Positions 1 to 7,554 of a stretch of DNA of 37,612 bases are shown here, one piece after another. Source of the DNA: UBA1268 sp965662195 (lineage in GTDB: Bacteria; Planctomycetota; Planctomycetia; Pirellulales; UBA1268); contig CBFIHA010000032.1 in the NCBI GenBank assembly GCA_965662195.1, forward strand, positions 1-37,612, read 5' to 3'. Numbering within the stretch: the first letter of the stretch is position 1; each line of letters opens with the position of its first letter. Position numbers and translations under genes: made by a program. The notes beneath the pieces are model-generated. The model searched no databases and was not told where the DNA came from. It saw only the letters and a program-made list of their open reading frames with translations.

Positions 1-1
1 C

Positions 2-514
2 TGCGGGAGCCGCGGCCTGCTGCCGGGCAGCCGCGACCACATCGTCTGGTCGAAGTTTCTATTCGCCTTCGGTGGTGGGCTACTGCCCTGCCTCGGACTG
101 GTGATGCTCAGCGATTCAATGCTGAGTGTGCCAAAGAACACGACTCTGATTCATCTGTTCTGCTGTGGCATGCTCTGCAGCGGCCTGTCAGGCATTGCAG
201 TCGGCCTTGGCGCCTGCATGCCCGACCTCCGCGAGTCGTCACCGGCCAAAATCGCCGCCGGCTTCGGCGGCACCCTCAGCCTGGTGCTCAGCGCGTTGTT
301 CATCATTGCCGTGGTCATGACGACCGCCCTGCCGAGTCATTTGAATCTGCTGCGTCGGTCGATGGGGCAGATGCCGAGTGAGAACTTTCTCGGCTTTGCC
401 AGCAGTCAGTTCGGGATTACGGCCAGCCTGGTGGTTGTGGCGGCCCTGGGCATGGTGGCGACATTCCTGCCGCTACTGCTCGGCCTGCGGGCTTTTCGAA
501 GGCTGGAACCGTAA
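2..514 (+). CDS. ABC-2 type exporter permease, C-terminal part (5' end outside window)
   Basis: The reading frame is open from the first bases of the window, so this is the 3' end of a longer gene; the first internal ATG is not its start. The visible ~170 residues hold four hydrophobic segments separated by short polar loops, consistent with the last helices of an ABC-2 type permease. A GSRGLLPGSRDHIVWSKF-like stretch followed by a helix resembles the loop-plus-helix of planctomycete ABC exporter permeases, and PAKIAAGFGG precedes the third helix. Such permeases pair with an ATPase to move substrates across the inner membrane; the substrate cannot be told and the ATPase would lie upstream, outside the window. 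It ends about 150 nt before mqnA and is probably unrelated to it. The membrane nature is clear; the family call rests on pattern memory. Confidence 0.6.
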   Translation, partial: CGSRGLLPGSRDHIVWSKFLFAFGGGLLPCLGLVMLSDSMLSVPKNTTLIHLFCCGMLCSGLSGIAVGLGACMPDLRESSPAKIAAGFGGTLSLVLSALFIIAVVMTTALPSHLNLLRRSMGQMPSENFLGFASSQFGITASLVVVAALGMVATFLPLLLGLRAFRRLEP

Positions 515-663
515 CTGACGGGTAGAGCCTTCAGCTGCCGGCGGCCTGGCTTTCGGACGGTTTGCCCATCCCCCCCAGCCTGCCGGCAGTGGCCCTGATG
601 GCTCGCTGGTCTATCCTTTGGGCAGCGTTGGTGTTCCCCGACCCGAAAAAGGTCTGCCTTTTG

Positions 664-1566
664 ATGATTCGTTCGCCCGGACAGTCGCTGCCCCCATTTG
701 CCGACCTCCAGCGGCAGCAGGACGGAGCCGCAGGACCGCGGATTGGGGCGGTGCAGTATCTCAACACGCGGCCGTTGATCTACGGCCTCTCCGGAGAGCT
801 GATTTACGACCTGCCCAGCCGGCTGGCAGACCGGCTGGCCGACGGCGACCTCGACGTCGCGTTGATCCCGTCGATCGAACTTTTCCAGGGGCTGGCCGGC
901 GACGGTGCCGCTGGCCGCCAGCGGGGCTACCGGATCATCTCCCGGGCCTGCATTGCCTGCCGGGGCCCGGTGATGAGCGTCCGCTTGTTCTTCCGCACCC
1001 GACCGGAGCGGGTTCGCACGATCGCGGTTGACGAAGGTTCACGAACCAGTGTGGCAGTCTGCCGAATTCTGCTGGCCCAGCGGTTCGGACTGTCACCCAG
1101 CCTGGAAACGCTGCCGTTGAACGCGACAATTGACCAGACACCTGCCGACGCCGTGCTCCTGATCGGCGACCGGGCCATCGGTCCGACCGGGGGGAGCTTC
1201 CAAGCGGTCTGGGATCTGGGCGATGAATGGTTCCGTTCGACCGGCCTGCCATTTGTCTTCGCGGTCTGGGCGGCCCGGCCGGGAGTCGATGCCGACCACC
1301 TCGGTCGGCTGCTCGACGCCGCCCGCGACCGGGGTGAGGCCAACCTGGCCGCCATTGCTGCGGCCGAAGCGGCCGGCCACGGCCTGACGGTGCCACAGTG
1401 CCTCGACTATCTCCGTGAAAATTTGCATTATGATCTTGGCCTGCTGGAACGGCGGGCCTTGCAGCTTTTCTATCGTGAAGCCTGCCAGCTTGGCCTTGCC
1501 CCCAGCAACCGTGATCTGGCTGCTGCGTTCGTCTCCCCTGCTTCCCTCGCTCCCGGTTCTGCTTGA
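664..1566 (+). CDS. mqnA: MqnA, chorismate dehydratase (futalosine-pathway menaquinone synthesis)
   Basis: MqnA removes water from chorismate to give 3-enolpyruvyl-benzoate, the first step of the futalosine route to menaquinone in the cytoplasm. The N-terminal motif RIGAVQYLNTRPLIYGL is the family signature, and DLDVALIPSIEL and the later WDLGDEW stretch also fit the two-lobed periplasmic-binding-protein-like fold. Starting at ATG 664 gives 300 residues, near the family length; the frame is open further upstream (to 562) but that extension is low in similarity and unneeded. A weak AAAAAGG lies about 12 nt upstream of this ATG. The stop TGA overlaps the ATG of mqnC by one base, so the two are translationally coupled. 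Product and pathway are secure because of the adjacent mqnC; the exact start is less certain. Confidence 0.9.
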   Translation: MIRSPGQSLPPFADLQRQQDGAAGPRIGAVQYLNTRPLIYGLSGELIYDLPSRLADRLADGDLDVALIPSIELFQGLAGDGAAGRQRGYRIISRACIACRGPVMSVRLFFRTRPERVRTIAVDEGSRTSVAVCRILLAQRFGLSPSLETLPLNATIDQTPADAVLLIGDRAIGPTGGSFQAVWDLGDEWFRSTGLPFVFAVWAARPGVDADHLGRLLDAARDRGEANLAAIAAAEAAGHGLTVPQCLDYLRENLHYDLGLLERRALQLFYREACQLGLAPSNRDLAAAFVSPASLAPGSA

Positions 1567-2714
1567 TGGACACCTCGCTGATTCAGGTTCTCGATGATGT
1601 CGCCGCCGGAGAACGGCTGGGGGCCGCTGATGCGGTTCGGCTGCTTGAGTCCCGTGACCTCGCCCGCATCGGTCGGGCGGCCCACGCGGTTACCCAGCGG
1701 CTCCATCCCGAGCCCTACCGGACCTACAACATCGACCGGAATATCAACTACACCAACATCTGCACGGCAGTCTGCGACTTCTGTGCGTTTTACCGTGGCC
1801 CCAAGCATCCCGAAGGCTACGTACTCGACCGCGACGTGCTGTTGAAGAAGATTGAAGAAACCGTGGCGATCGGCGGGGATCAGATTCTGATGCAGGGAGG
1901 CCTGCATCCGACGTTGCCCCTGGAGTGGTACGAGGATCTGCTGCGAGATATCAAAACACATTTCCCGACAGTCAACGTCCACGGCTTCTCCCCGCCTGAA
2001 ATCCACCATCTGACCAAGGTCGCCAAACGCTCCCTGCAGGAGGTGCTTGAGCGGCTCGCCGCAGCCGGCCTCGGATCGCTGCCGGGGGGGGGTGGTGAGA
2101 TTCTGGTCGATCGGGTTCGGGAGGCAATGACCCGGGGCAAGGTGCTCACCGACGACTGGCTGGAGGTCCATCGCCAGTGGCACAAGCTTGGCGGCAGGAG
2201 CACCGCCACCATGATGTTTGGCCACATCGAAACGCTGGCTGAGCGGATCGAGCATCTCGACCGGCTGCGGGAACTGCAGGACGAGACTGGTGGCTTCACC
2301 GCCTTCATCTGCTGGTCGTTCCAGCCAGACAACACCGAAATGGATGAAATTCCGCCAGCCGGTTCGTTTGAGTATCTTAAGACCCAGGCAGTGGCCCGGC
2401 TCTACCTCGACAACTTCCCCAACATCCAATCGAGTTGGGTCACACAGGGCCGGGAAATCGGCCAACTGGCCCTGCTGTTTGGCGCCAACGACATGGGTAG
2501 CCTGATGCTCGAGGAGAACGTCGTTAGTGCCGCGGGAACGGTCCACCATCTCACACTTGAAGAAATGCGTTCGGCCATTTCCGAACTGGGCTGGATTCCA
2601 CGGCGGCGAAACGTCTTTTATGAGCTGTTTGAAGACGATGAGCGGCTGCTGTCGGAACCTGCTCCGGCCGGGCCGACCGGCCTGCAACTGCCGGTGCTGA
2701 CGGCAACCCCGTGA
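1566..2714 (+). CDS. mqnC: MqnC, cyclic dehypoxanthine futalosine synthase (radical SAM)
   Basis: This radical SAM enzyme cyclises dehypoxanthine futalosine in menaquinone biosynthesis. The [4Fe-4S]-binding CX3CX2C motif is Cys66, Cys70 and Cys73 in NICTAVCDFC. The GGGGEILVDRVR stretch, HGFSPPEI, and SWVTQGREIGQLALLFGAND near the C-terminus are characteristic of MqnC rather than the related MqnE, which has a different Cys-motif context. Length (382 aa from ATG 1566) matches the family. A TTG directly before this ATG is an unlikely start. The gene overlaps mqnA by one base and the next gene by four (GTGA), so the three form a tight operon. MqnB, MqnD and MqnE are not in the window. Confidence 0.95.
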   Translation: MDTSLIQVLDDVAAGERLGAADAVRLLESRDLARIGRAAHAVTQRLHPEPYRTYNIDRNINYTNICTAVCDFCAFYRGPKHPEGYVLDRDVLLKKIEETVAIGGDQILMQGGLHPTLPLEWYEDLLRDIKTHFPTVNVHGFSPPEIHHLTKVAKRSLQEVLERLAAAGLGSLPGGGGEILVDRVREAMTRGKVLTDDWLEVHRQWHKLGGRSTATMMFGHIETLAERIEHLDRLRELQDETGGFTAFICWSFQPDNTEMDEIPPAGSFEYLKTQAVARLYLDNFPNIQSSWVTQGREIGQLALLFGANDMGSLMLEENVVSAAGTVHHLTLEEMRSAISELGWIPRRRNVFYELFEDDERLLSEPAPAGPTGLQLPVLTATP

Positions 2715-4060
2715 GTGGGCGGCTGGGTCCGGTTGAGCCCGATGCTGGTCACGGCTCCCAACTTCTGCGGGCCCGCTGGCTGCTGCCGGTGGCCGGCCCG
2801 GTGATCGAGCGCGCCTGGCTGCGGCTGGAACGGGGCCGGGTCGCAGCGCTGGGTGCTGGCTGCCCGCCTACCGCCGGCCACCCGCAGCCGGTCGACCTGG
2901 GTGACGCGGTCATTACCCCGGGGTTTATCAACGCCCATACCCACCTTGAATTCTCAGCGCTCCGGCAGCCGTTTGCGACTGACGGCGGACTCGCTGCCTG
3001 GATCGACTGCGTGGTGGCTTGGCGGCGGCAGCAGCCGGCTGCTGGCCGACGGCAGCTCGATTCAGCGATTCGGGCCGGCCTGCAGGAATCGGCCGCCGAC
3101 GGCGTTGTGGCACTGGGTGAGATCGGCACTGCCGCGGTCACGATCACCACACTCAGGCAAGGCCCCCGGCTGCGGGTCTTCCGGGAACTGCTTGGGCTGA
3201 GGCCACTGGCGGACGATCCTGCCGACGGCCCGGTTGCCGCAGCCTTGCGTGATGCCGGACGACTCGCCCGGGCCGGCATCGCTGTCGGCCTTTCACCCCA
3301 CGCCCCCTACTCCACCCAGCAGCCGTTGGGCCGAATTGCCATCGAGGCCGCCGGACGGCTGCGGCGGCTTGCCCGCAGCCGTGCCGGCGGCCGGCGGTCG
3401 ATCGTGCCGCTGGCCATGCATCTGGCCGAATCAGCCGAAGAGAATGATCTGCTTGAGCACCACGCCGGCCCATTCCGAGACCTGTTCGGGCGGCTGGGGG
3501 TCTGGCCGGATCAACCGCCACGGCTGGCGCCAACGGCTGACTGGATCTCATTGCTCGCCCGGGCCGAACGCGGGCTCGTCATCCACGGCACTCAACTGCC
3601 GGACGATCCTGTCGCCCTGGCCCGGCTGAGCCGGCACCGGGACCGGTTGGCGGTTGCCATCTGCCCACGGACCACCCTGGCCCTGGCCGGCCGGCTACCG
3701 CCGGTGGCGGCCTTCCGGGCAGCCGGCCTGCGGGTCTGCCTGGGGACCGACGGCCGTGGCTCCAATCCTGACCTGTCGATTCGGGCGGAGGCCCGCTGCC
3801 TGATCGAAGCCGGCATCGTGCCACCGGCTGAGGCCCTGCGGATGGTGACGCAGCAAGCCGCCTGGGCAGTTGGCTTCGAGGACCGTACCGGCAGGATCGC
3901 CGTCGGCCGACCGGCCGATCTGGCCATCCTGCGGCCGGTGTCAGCCCCGGCAACCGCAGATGCGGCAGTCGCCGCCGTGTTTGCAGCCGACACCCGGATC
4001 ATCGCCACCGTCCGCGGTGGCCGGATCATAGCCGGCAGTTGGCAATCTGGGTTTCAATGA
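2711..4060 (+). CDS. mqnX: Amidohydrolase, probable aminodeoxyfutalosine deaminase
   Basis: A metal-dependent amidohydrolase of the cytosine-deaminase/chlorohydrolase kind, 449 aa. The metal and catalytic residues are visible: HxH at 76-78 (NAHTHLE), His197 in SPHAPYS, His237 in MHLAES with Glu240, His292 in VIHG, and Asp347 in GTDGRGSNP. The family deaminates purine-like rings. Because the gene overlaps mqnC by four bases (GTG start, GTGA overlap), the likely substrate is 6-amino-6-deoxyfutalosine, converted to futalosine in the modified futalosine pathway. That implies an MqnE enzyme elsewhere in the genome. The assignment to this substrate is inferred from context; another amidohydrolase function is possible. 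Its 3' end overlaps the 3' end of hisG on the other strand by 35 nt. Confidence 0.75.
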   Translation: MSGRLGPVEPDAGHGSQLLRARWLLPVAGPVIERAWLRLERGRVAALGAGCPPTAGHPQPVDLGDAVITPGFINAHTHLEFSALRQPFATDGGLAAWIDCVVAWRRQQPAAGRRQLDSAIRAGLQESAADGVVALGEIGTAAVTITTLRQGPRLRVFRELLGLRPLADDPADGPVAAALRDAGRLARAGIAVGLSPHAPYSTQQPLGRIAIEAAGRLRRLARSRAGGRRSIVPLAMHLAESAEENDLLEHHAGPFRDLFGRLGVWPDQPPRLAPTADWISLLARAERGLVIHGTQLPDDPVALARLSRHRDRLAVAICPRTTLALAGRLPPVAAFRAAGLRVCLGTDGRGSNPDLSIRAEARCLIEAGIVPPAEALRMVTQQAAWAVGFEDRTGRIAVGRPADLAILRPVSAPATADAAVAAVFAADTRIIATVRGGRIIAGSWQSGFQ

Positions 4061-4907
4061 TTGCCGAGGCACCGATCGCCTCGAGCCGCTCCATGATGCC
4101 GTGCGACTCCTTCCGGCGGACCATTGCCCTGACTGAGCACCAGTCGGAATCTTCCAGAGCGCTGATCGTCGGAGAATTGAATCCCGGCGTAATGGTCTCA
4201 GCCTCGGCCAGCCGGCTGCGGGGCACATTGTATTCCAGCAGTGACCAACTACGGGCAATCACCACCCCCTCCAGCCGGCGCACGATCCGGTCGGCCATGT
4301 CGGGGTCGACCGCGCTGGAGTTCTGCACCAGCACCGTCTCGTAACGGCCGATTTCCTCAAGTACCCGCAGCCGGTTGGCTGCCAGCGTGCTGCCGGTCTC
4401 GACCAGGTCGACCACCGCGTCGGCCACCCCGAGGGCGACCATGATTTCGACACTGCCGGAAAGCTCGACCAGATGGACTTCGACGCCGTGACGAGCCAGC
4501 CAGTCGCGGGTGATCTGGGGGAAACTGGTGGCAACCCGCTTGCCATGCAGGCTTTTCGGTGAGGCAATGTCCGCACTGTCCGGAACGCAGAGGGCCAGCC
4601 GGCAGGAGCCGATGCCAAGGGCCAGCCGCTCGACCAGTTCGACGCCCGCCTCGCAGACCAGATCAGCCCCGGTGATCCCCAGATCGATCGCGCCTTCGGC
4701 GGTCAGGACGGGAATGTCGTCGGTCCGCAGAAAGACGATCTCAAGCGGCATGTCCCGGCAGCGAGCAAACAGCGATCGCTCGATCCGTCGAAATGACAGA
4801 CCGGCATCATGCAGCAGGTTAGCCACCACGTCGGACAGCCGGCCCTTGCTGGGAATACCAATCCGCAACAGTCGTTCAGGAGCCCCCGGGAAAGAATCTG
4901 TCATCAT
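4026..4907 (-). CDS. hisG: HisG, ATP phosphoribosyltransferase (long form)
   Basis: HisG joins ATP and PRPP to make phosphoribosyl-ATP, the committed step of histidine biosynthesis. The N-terminal RIGIPSKGRLSD and the PRPP-binding region (LSGSVEIMVALGVADAVVDL followed by VETGSTL) are the classic signatures. The 293-aa length and the C-terminal ACT-like part (DSDWCSVRAMV through MERLEAIGASAII) show the long, self-contained form, which is normally inhibited by histidine and needs no HisZ. Two adjacent ATGs (4907, 4904) could start it. It lies 75 nt after hisE on the same strand, an uncommon pairing away from a full his operon. Its last codons overlap the convergent amidohydrolase gene. Confidence 0.95.
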   Translation of the reverse strand: MMTDSFPGAPERLLRIGIPSKGRLSDVVANLLHDAGLSFRRIERSLFARCRDMPLEIVFLRTDDIPVLTAEGAIDLGITGADLVCEAGVELVERLALGIGSCRLALCVPDSADIASPKSLHGKRVATSFPQITRDWLARHGVEVHLVELSGSVEIMVALGVADAVVDLVETGSTLAANRLRVLEEIGRYETVLVQNSSAVDPDMADRIVRRLEGVVIARSWSLLEYNVPRSRLAEAETITPGFNSPTISALEDSDWCSVRAMVRRKESHGIMERLEAIGASAIIETQIANCRL

Positions 4908-4982
4908 GTTCTCAGGATTTTGAACAGGGAAGAAAAGCCAATTGATCCATCAAGGTCCGATTTGAGCCACAGGTGGTTGTGC

Positions 4983-5318
4983 CTATTGGCCAGACTGCCG
5001 GGAGGCCTTTTCCTCCAGCCCCGACATGCCGAATCGGCTGGCGAGCGTCTCCTCGACCTGGCTGAGGGAGAGATCTCGAGCCGCCAGCAGCACCAGCATG
5101 TGGTAAAGCAGGTCGGCCGCCTCCGACACAACCCTGTCGTCGGCCTCGGAGGCTGCAGCCTGGACGAGTTCCCCGGCCTCCTCCGTGACCTTGGCGGCGA
5201 TTTTCGGGACACCGCCGACGAGGAGCCGGGCGGTGTAGGATCGCTCGGAGCCGGCCGCCTTGCGGGCAGTGATCACACCCTCGAGTTGTTCCAGAATGGC
5301 ACCGAGCCGAGGCTCCAT
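4983..5318 (-). CDS. hisE: HisE, phosphoribosyl-ATP pyrophosphatase
   Basis: HisE hydrolyses phosphoribosyl-ATP to phosphoribosyl-AMP and pyrophosphate, the second step of histidine synthesis. The 111-aa protein has the all-alpha MazG-like fold signature: KVTEEAGELVQAA followed by SEAADLLYHMLVLL, giving the acidic metal-binding residues (EE..E and E..D). It is a stand-alone enzyme, not fused to HisI. The ATG at 5318 has a GGAG about nine bases upstream. The gene precedes hisG in the same transcript, matching the order of the reactions in reverse. It is divergent from miaA, with 106 nt between the starts that would have to hold both promoters. Confidence 0.93.
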   Translation of the reverse strand: MEPRLGAILEQLEGVITARKAAGSERSYTARLLVGGVPKIAAKVTEEAGELVQAAASEADDRVVSEAADLLYHMLVLLAARDLSLSQVEETLASRFGMSGLEEKASRQSGQ

Positions 5319-5424
5319 TCACAACGCTCCATCTCGTCATCAACAACGCACGACAGGGACTGACCGTCAGGCCCGCAGCACCACTTTACCATGCCGCCGG
5401 ACGGTTCCCGACCCCCAGCCTCCA

Positions 5425-6315
5425 ATGCCAGCTCCAGCACCCAAACTGGCCGCCGATTGCCTGATTCTCACCGGGCCGACAGCGGCGGGCAAAACCGCAG
5501 TGGCCCTGCGGATGGCCGAACGGCTCGACGCCGAAATCCTCAGTGTCGATTCGGTCTCGGTCTACCGGGGGCTCGACATCGGGGCGGCCAAGCCGACCGC
5601 CACCGAGCGGGCCCGGGTGCCGCACCATCTGATCGATCTGGTCAAACCGGCAGCCCGGTTTTCAGTCGCCGACTGGCTGGCCGCCGCCACCGCCGCCGTG
5701 GCCGACTGCCGGCAGCGGGGGAAGCGCATCCTGTTGGTTGGCGGCACACCGCTCTATCTACGGTGCCTCCGGGACGGCCTTGATCAGCTGCCCCCAGGCG
5801 ACCCGGTGATCCGGGCCCGGCTGCAGGCCGAGGCGGAAGCCGGCGGCAGTGAGCTGCTCTACCGACAACTGGTTTCCCGCGCCCCGGCGCTGGCCGGCAC
5901 CATCCATCCCAACGACACCAAGCGGATCATCCGCGGCCTTGAGATTCTGGAGGCGGCGGGTTCGCTACCCGACCGGTCTTGGAGCTCATCAGCTGGGGAC
6001 CAGCCGCCCAGGTTTCCCTGCCCGATACTGGTACTTGACCTGCCCCGCCGGCTGCTGGCCGAGCGGATCGACCGGCGGGCCGAGGCGATGTTTGCCCGGG
6101 GCCTGCTTGACGAGACCCGCGCCGCCCTTGCGGCCGGTGGCATCGGCCCGACCGCCGCTCAGGCCGCCGGCTATAGCGAGGCCCTGGCCTGCCTCCGCGG
6201 CGAACTGACCGAGGCTGAGGCGATCAGTCGCACCGCCCGCCGCACCCGGCAACTGGCGAAACGGCAGCGAACCTGGCTCCGGAGTTTTTCCGATGCGGTC
6301 TGGATCAGCGGCTAG
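5425..6315 (+). CDS. miaA: MiaA, tRNA dimethylallyltransferase
   Basis: MiaA transfers a dimethylallyl group to N6 of A37 in tRNAs that read UNN codons. The P-loop GPTAAGKTAVAL is near the N-terminus, followed by DSVSVYRGLDIGAAKPT (the DSMQVYRGMDIGTAKP motif of the family), GGTPLYLRCLRDGL, HPNDTKRIIRGLEI, and the C-terminal QAAGYSEAL and TRQLAKRQRTWLR. GGTP in place of the commoner GGTG and QAAGYSE in place of QAIGYKE are mild variants. Starting at ATG 5425 places the P-loop 17 residues in and gives 296 aa, normal for the family; the frame is open upstream but that part overlaps hisE and is not protein-like. It stands alone, divergent from hisE. Confidence 0.94.
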   Translation: MPAPAPKLAADCLILTGPTAAGKTAVALRMAERLDAEILSVDSVSVYRGLDIGAAKPTATERARVPHHLIDLVKPAARFSVADWLAAATAAVADCRQRGKRILLVGGTPLYLRCLRDGLDQLPPGDPVIRARLQAEAEAGGSELLYRQLVSRAPALAGTIHPNDTKRIIRGLEILEAAGSLPDRSWSSSAGDQPPRFPCPILVLDLPRRLLAERIDRRAEAMFARGLLDETRAALAAGGIGPTAAQAAGYSEALACLRGELTEAEAISRTARRTRQLAKRQRTWLRSFSDAVWISG

Positions 6316-6340
6316 CTGCCTGCCCTGAAGTCCCTGAATC

Positions 6341-6398
6341 TGCTAGCACGGGCAGTGCTAGCACATGATCTTGTGGTGCCAGCTTTTCACTACCACAA
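6341..6398. other. Two inverted repeats between miaA and the amidotransferase-like gene
   Basis: A perfect 9-bp hairpin TGCTAGCAC/GTGCTAGCA (6341-6349 and 6355-6363, 5-nt loop) is followed by a second, TTGTGGT/ACCACAA (6371-6377 and 6392-6398). Neither is followed by a T-run on the plus strand, so they do not look like ordinary intrinsic terminators; the second is followed by an A-rich stretch. They could be processing sites, operators for the downstream gene, or the 3' end of the miaA transcript. Confidence 0.4.
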
Positions 6399-6518
6399 AA
6401 TGAAAAAAATCCTTGTCTTGATCCCATCAGCTCCTAGGTTCTCCGCCGTCTGGTTCGAAACCGTCACTCAAGGATGAGTGGCACGAACGCGGACGCGTTG
6501 CTGGAGAAAGGGACTTTC

Positions 6519-7265
6519 ATGGCAGCCAAGCCGGTTATCGGGATCAACATGGACTACCGCCCGAGTCGCAAGGAACATGCGGCGCTTTCATTCGTGGCGG
6601 CAGGCTACTACGACAACGTCATCCAGTCCGGAGGCATCCCGGTGGTGCTACCGCCGCTGGATGACGAGGATGACCTGGCGCGAATCCTCGACACCCTCGA
6701 CGGCGTGGTGCTTGTCGGTGGTGCCGACCTCGACCCGCGTCGCGACGGCTACATGCCCCACCCGGCCGTCCGGGCGATGGATGAGCGGCGGGAAGATTTC
6801 GACCGGATGCTCGCCAAGCAAATCTGCGCCCGGCATCTGCCGGTGCTGGCCGTCGGCAGCGGCATGCAGCTGCTGAACATCACCGAGGGAGGCACGCTGT
6901 TTTTGCATCTGCCCGAGGATCAGCCGCAGGCAATTCCCCACAAGGACCCCCTCGATCCGGCTCATCGGCACGGCCTGCTGGTCGAGCCCAACTCGGCCAT
7001 GGAGCGGGTCTATGGCGACGGCGAGATTCGCGTCAACAGCATGCACCACATGGCGATTGACGATCTCGCCACCGGTTTCCGGGTGACCGCCCGGTCCCCC
7101 GATGGCATCATCGAGGCGATCGAAAGCGAGGTGGAGGGCTGGTTTGCCATCGGCACCCAGTTCCATCCCGAGGCCGAGAGTGCCTCAGCGCTCGACGCGA
7201 AAATTTTTGAGGAGTTCGTCGTCGGCATCACCGGCGAGGTGCCGGCCATGCGACTGGTGGCGTAA
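6519..7265 (+). CDS. Class I glutamine-amidotransferase-like protein (PuuD/peptidase C26 family), catalytic Cys replaced
   Basis: The fold is that of gamma-glutamyl-GABA hydrolases (PuuD type): PVIGINMDYRPSR at the start, VVLVGGADLDPRRDG, LPVLAVGSGMQLLN at the nucleophile elbow, and IGTQFHPEAES carrying His216 and Glu218. In active members the elbow reads GICRGMQ; here Gly113 (codon GGC at 6855-6857) stands where the nucleophilic cysteine should be, so the usual hydrolase or glutaminase chemistry should be impossible. The rest of the fold, including the EIRVNSMHHMAI substrate-loop region, is intact, which argues for a conserved non-catalytic or altered role and not decay. ATG 6519 is chosen because of GGAGAAAGGG about seven bases upstream; an in-frame ATG at 6474 lacks this. 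The gene lies between miaA and glgB, apparently as its own transcript with a terminator behind it. Confidence 0.85.
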   Translation: MAAKPVIGINMDYRPSRKEHAALSFVAAGYYDNVIQSGGIPVVLPPLDDEDDLARILDTLDGVVLVGGADLDPRRDGYMPHPAVRAMDERREDFDRMLAKQICARHLPVLAVGSGMQLLNITEGGTLFLHLPEDQPQAIPHKDPLDPAHRHGLLVEPNSAMERVYGDGEIRVNSMHHMAIDDLATGFRVTARSPDGIIEAIESEVEGWFAIGTQFHPEAESASALDAKIFEEFVVGITGEVPAMRLVA

Positions 7266-7298
7266 CTGCCGCGGTCGGATGAGCAGCAGGTTCACCGG

Positions 7299-7337
7299 GG
7301 CCCGCCGTTTCCCATCGCGGAGACGGCGGGCCTCTTT
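7299..7337 (+). terminator. Intrinsic terminator behind the amidotransferase-like gene
   Basis: A perfect 10-bp stem GGCCCGCCGT/ACGGCGGGCC (7299-7308 and 7323-7332) with a 14-nt loop is followed by TCTTT. It starts 33 nt after the stop codon of the gene. The T-run is short, so efficiency is uncertain. Confidence 0.6.
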
Positions 7338-7392
7338 GCTGGCTGCCGCCAATTGCCAATCGATAGCTTCGCTCTAATCGCTGCGACCCAAC

Positions 7393-7420
7393 TAAAAAAT
7401 GGCCCGCCTCCCGGTGGGCC
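7393..7420 (-). terminator. Terminator-shaped hairpin facing the minus strand
   Basis: Read on the minus strand, GGCCCACC-GGGA-GGCGGGCC forms an 8-bp stem (one G-T pair; plus-strand arms 7401-7408 and 7413-7420) followed directly by ATTTTTT (7394-7400). This is a better intrinsic terminator than the plus-strand one at 7299, yet no minus-strand gene ends here; glgB lies to the right on the plus strand. It may stop antisense transcription coming out of glgB. Confidence 0.5.
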
Positions 7421-7554
7421 GGTAGGTGCGACGGTACGATGTGGATGGACATTCTGGAGTGTCCTCCATCCGGCCGCTACGCTCGGTCGATACCGCCACA
7501 GGTGTCCGATCGCCTGCGGTGGGTCGTGCTGGGCGCCGCGGGAGACGGACCGGC

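Noticed and set aside
6405..6440. Promoter TTGTCT / TAGGTT before the amidotransferase-like gene
   Set aside because: Both boxes are weak and the spacing is 16 nt; the match is no better than expected by chance in this length.
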